Source: Acidobacteriota bacterium
GTDB taxonomy: Bacteria; Acidobacteriota; Thermoanaerobaculia; Gp7-AA8
Direction: 5' to 3'
Assembly (NCBI GenBank): GCA_016184115.1
Contig: JACPDH010000077.1
Coordinates: 1 to 64,000 of the forward strand
Length of the DNA stretch: 64,000 nucleotides
Of the stretch, positions 62,587-64,000 are shown in pieces. Below the pieces are notes generated by a model, which saw only the letters and a program-made list of their open reading frames with translations, ran no database searches and was not told where the DNA came from. Within the stretch, counting starts at the first letter, position 1; every line of letters begins with the position of its first letter. Position numbers and translations under genes: made by a program.

Positions 62587-63378
62587 TTACTTCCGCACGA
62601 GCTTGATCGTTCCTTTGTGGGTCTCGACGCGGATGTTCGGACCTCCGCCGTTGACGTGCGCCTTCACGTTCGCTTCGCCGCCGGTTCGCTCGATGACCAT
62701 CGGGAAGTCGGAATTGAAATCCGCGGAATCGTCGTCGAGGATCGCGTCGACATCAAACCGCGCCGCCGCCGGGATGCGGAGCGTGATCGTCCCTTTGTGC
62801 GTTTCGAAGCGGCTAGGCTTCGACACCGATACGAAATCGACGTCGATCGTCCCCTTATGCGTGTCGACGCGTACCGGGCCCGACTGCGACACGATCTTCG
62901 CACTTCCCTTGTGTGTTTCGATCGTCAGATCGCCTCCGAGTCTGGAGACCACCACGTCCGACTTGTGGTCTTCGATCTCGAGCGAAGCTGATGTAGGCAT
63001 CTGGATCTCGTAGTTCACGAACGGCATCGTCCCGCCGGTGACGCCGAAGAGTGCGCCGAATAGGCCTTCACGAACTCGGTTCGCCTCGCTGTAATCCGAC
63101 TCGATGTCGACGTGCCCGGAGGACGAGCTGATCCGGACCTCGGTGAGCTCGACCCGTTCCTCCTGCTTCTCGCCTGACGGGTCGGGCGCGATCGTTGCGA
63201 CGATCTCGACGCGTGGCTGGTTCCAGGTTCGCACGCGCACGGTTCCCTTGAATGTGTCGAGGGAGACGCGCCCGTCAGGGCGTAACTCCACCTGCTTGCG
63301 CACGACGCGCGTGTCGTCGGCGACTGCGGTCGCGGTGACGAGAAGGAGTAAAGCGGTCATGGCAGCTGGCTTTCGCAT
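62587..63378 (-). CDS. Exported DUF4097-like protein with THKGTI repeats
   Basis: A 263-aa protein with signal peptide 1-20. The mature part is a repetitive beta structure. Four closely similar THKGT/THKGS motifs occur (ETHKGSAKIV, DTHKGTIDVD, ETHKGTITLR, ETHKGTIKLV) plus a related FKGTVRVR earlier, which indicates repeated beta-strand turns as in DUF4097 beta-helix proteins. Function unknown; related proteins are often paired with envelope-stress regulators. GGAG 9 nt upstream supports the ATG at 63378. Confidence 0.82.
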   Translation of the reverse strand: MRKPAAMTALLLLVTATAVADDTRVVRKQVELRPDGRVSLDTFKGTVRVRTWNQPRVEIVATIAPDPSGEKQEERVELTEVRISSSSGHVDIESDYSEANRVREGLFGALFGVTGGTMPFVNYEIQMPTSASLEIEDHKSDVVVSRLGGDLTIETHKGSAKIVSQSGPVRVDTHKGTIDVDFVSVSKPSRFETHKGTITLRIPAAARFDVDAILDDDSADFNSDFPMVIERTGGEANVKAHVNGGGPNIRVETHKGTIKLVRK

Positions 63379-63503
63379 CGATAGAGTCTCCACTAAGCCT
63401 TGCTTACGCAGGCAACGAGCGGAAGTTTCTCGAAAGTTGTCCTTGCGGACCACCACGATCGGGAGCGAGGCTCGGAGCAGCCTCTCAGCTCGCGATCTCG
63501 CCC

Positions 63504-63686
63504 TAGCCCGGACTATTCATGAGAGTTCTACTGCGGAGCGCGATAGGAACGTGTTTACTTCGTTGCGCTCGGTTCGGCTCCTCGACGTAGTGTACGGCTA
63601 CGCCGTCGTCGCCGACCCTTCGCGCGCCTCGTATCCACGCACCTCTCGCACTCCTCGCGACGAACCCTCATGAATAATCCGGACTA
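63504..63686. mobile_element. MITE-like element, copy 2
   Basis: About 183 bp, same orientation as copy 1. Terminal inverted repeats are 63506-63527 and 63663-63684. Its outer bases read CTAG at both ends. The 125 bp between it and the DUF4097-like gene show nothing recognisable. Confidence 0.8.
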
Positions 63687-63687
63687 G

Positions 63688-63945
63688 TCAGCGTTTCTTG
63701 CCTCCGCCGAACCGGCGGATCGACGAAAAGTGCACGTCGATATACTGCGCGGCCTGCCGCACCGCCCGCGAAACGGCCGACGGTTCGCGGCGCTGGATTC
63801 CTTCGAGGTTCGAGCGCATGTGCGTCGGGAGTTTCTGCCGGCAGCGGCGGCAGAGCGCCGTGTCCATCGTCTTCGCACCGGTGCAGAGCGGGCACTGCTG
63901 CCGCCTGGCCAGTCGAAGAAGATTATCCGCGGTGAAAAAACTCAA
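63688..63945 (-). CDS. Small zinc-ribbon-like protein
   Basis: An 85-aa protein. Two Cys pairs (CPLC at 18-21 and CRRC at 32-35) could bind one zinc ion. The rest is basic and helical and ends RRFGGGKKR. The TTG start at 63945 has GGAGGGACGAA just upstream, a strong ribosome-binding site. Function unknown. The MITE-like element starts 2 bp past its stop. The last 55 bp of the window show nothing recognisable. Confidence 0.6.
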   Translation of the reverse strand: MSFFTADNLLRLARRQQCPLCTGAKTMDTALCRRCRQKLPTHMRSNLEGIQRREPSAVSRAVRQAAQYIDVHFSSIRRFGGGKKR

Positions 63946-64000
63946 TTCGTCCCTCCCTCGGGGCGATGTGCTCTAGCGTAATACGGCTGCCGCGTCGAAA

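Noticed and set aside
1-64000. tRNA, rRNA or riboswitch genes
   Set aside because: No cloverleaf, rRNA signature or known riboswitch core was recognised by eye; a covariance-model search could still find a missed tRNA.

Overview
The window is roughly two-thirds G+C, densely coded, and shows no rRNA, tRNA or CRISPR array that I could see. Gene content suggests a free-living, Gram-negative, outer-membrane heterotroph: a TonB-dependent receptor, RND and MacAB-type efflux systems, DUF2911-TPR exported proteins, very large propeller-type sensor kinases, an E-type RNase and secreted beta-rich proteins. This mix resembles Acidobacteriota of the Thermoanaerobaculia/Vicinamibacteria kind. That placement is inference from gene content only.

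Layout. 1-9.6 kb: an M1 aminopeptidase (cut by the window edge), a SulP transporter with STAS and cyclic-nucleotide domains, a four-helix-bundle gene lying between heptanucleotide repeat arms, and a MacA-like adaptor with two FtsX-type permeases. 9.8-20.3 kb: a DUF2911-TPR protein, a GGDEF-EAL protein, RNase E/G overlapping a STAS protein, a rhomboid protease, a possible PilZ protein and an XdhC-nucleotidyltransferase fusion. 20.3-25.8 kb: two GT39-like glycosyltransferases, a Rieske oxygenase and a GT2 glycosyltransferase. 25.9-32.2 kb: a TetR-controlled tripartite efflux operon in which the RND pump and the TolC-like protein share one reading frame. 32.5-41 kb: an HMG-CoA-lyase-like enzyme, a 1077-aa propeller kinase, a second DUF2911-TPR protein, and asparagine synthetase preceded by what looks like a complete transcription attenuator. 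41-49 kb: small membrane and exported proteins, an Lrp/AsnC regulator divergent from a tandem-duplicated tyrosine-phenol-lyase-like protein, and a cysteine-synthase-like enzyme. 49-64 kb: a second propeller kinase, a spermidine-synthase-like protein, a secreted 882-aa protein, a patatin lipase, a YfiR-hybrid kinase-TonB receptor block and a DUF4097-like protein, flanked by two copies of a 183-bp MITE-like element.

The strongest unusual signals are: (1) an Asn-rich, apparently leaderless leader peptide with a near-consensus promoter, an antiterminator segment and an intrinsic terminator directly before asnB; (2) a family of extragenic inverted repeats built from degenerate 7-bp units whose word differs between loci but often matches between the two arms, one of which encloses a four-helix-bundle gene; (3) composite extragenic elements with similar outer parts and exchanged cores; (4) a dispersed heptamer GTTAGGC/GCCTAAC seen 30 times, mostly inside genes and in all frames; (5) the RND-TolC single frame with an internal start and signal peptide; and (6) a tandem beta-eliminating lyase whose first half has lost its PLP lysine.
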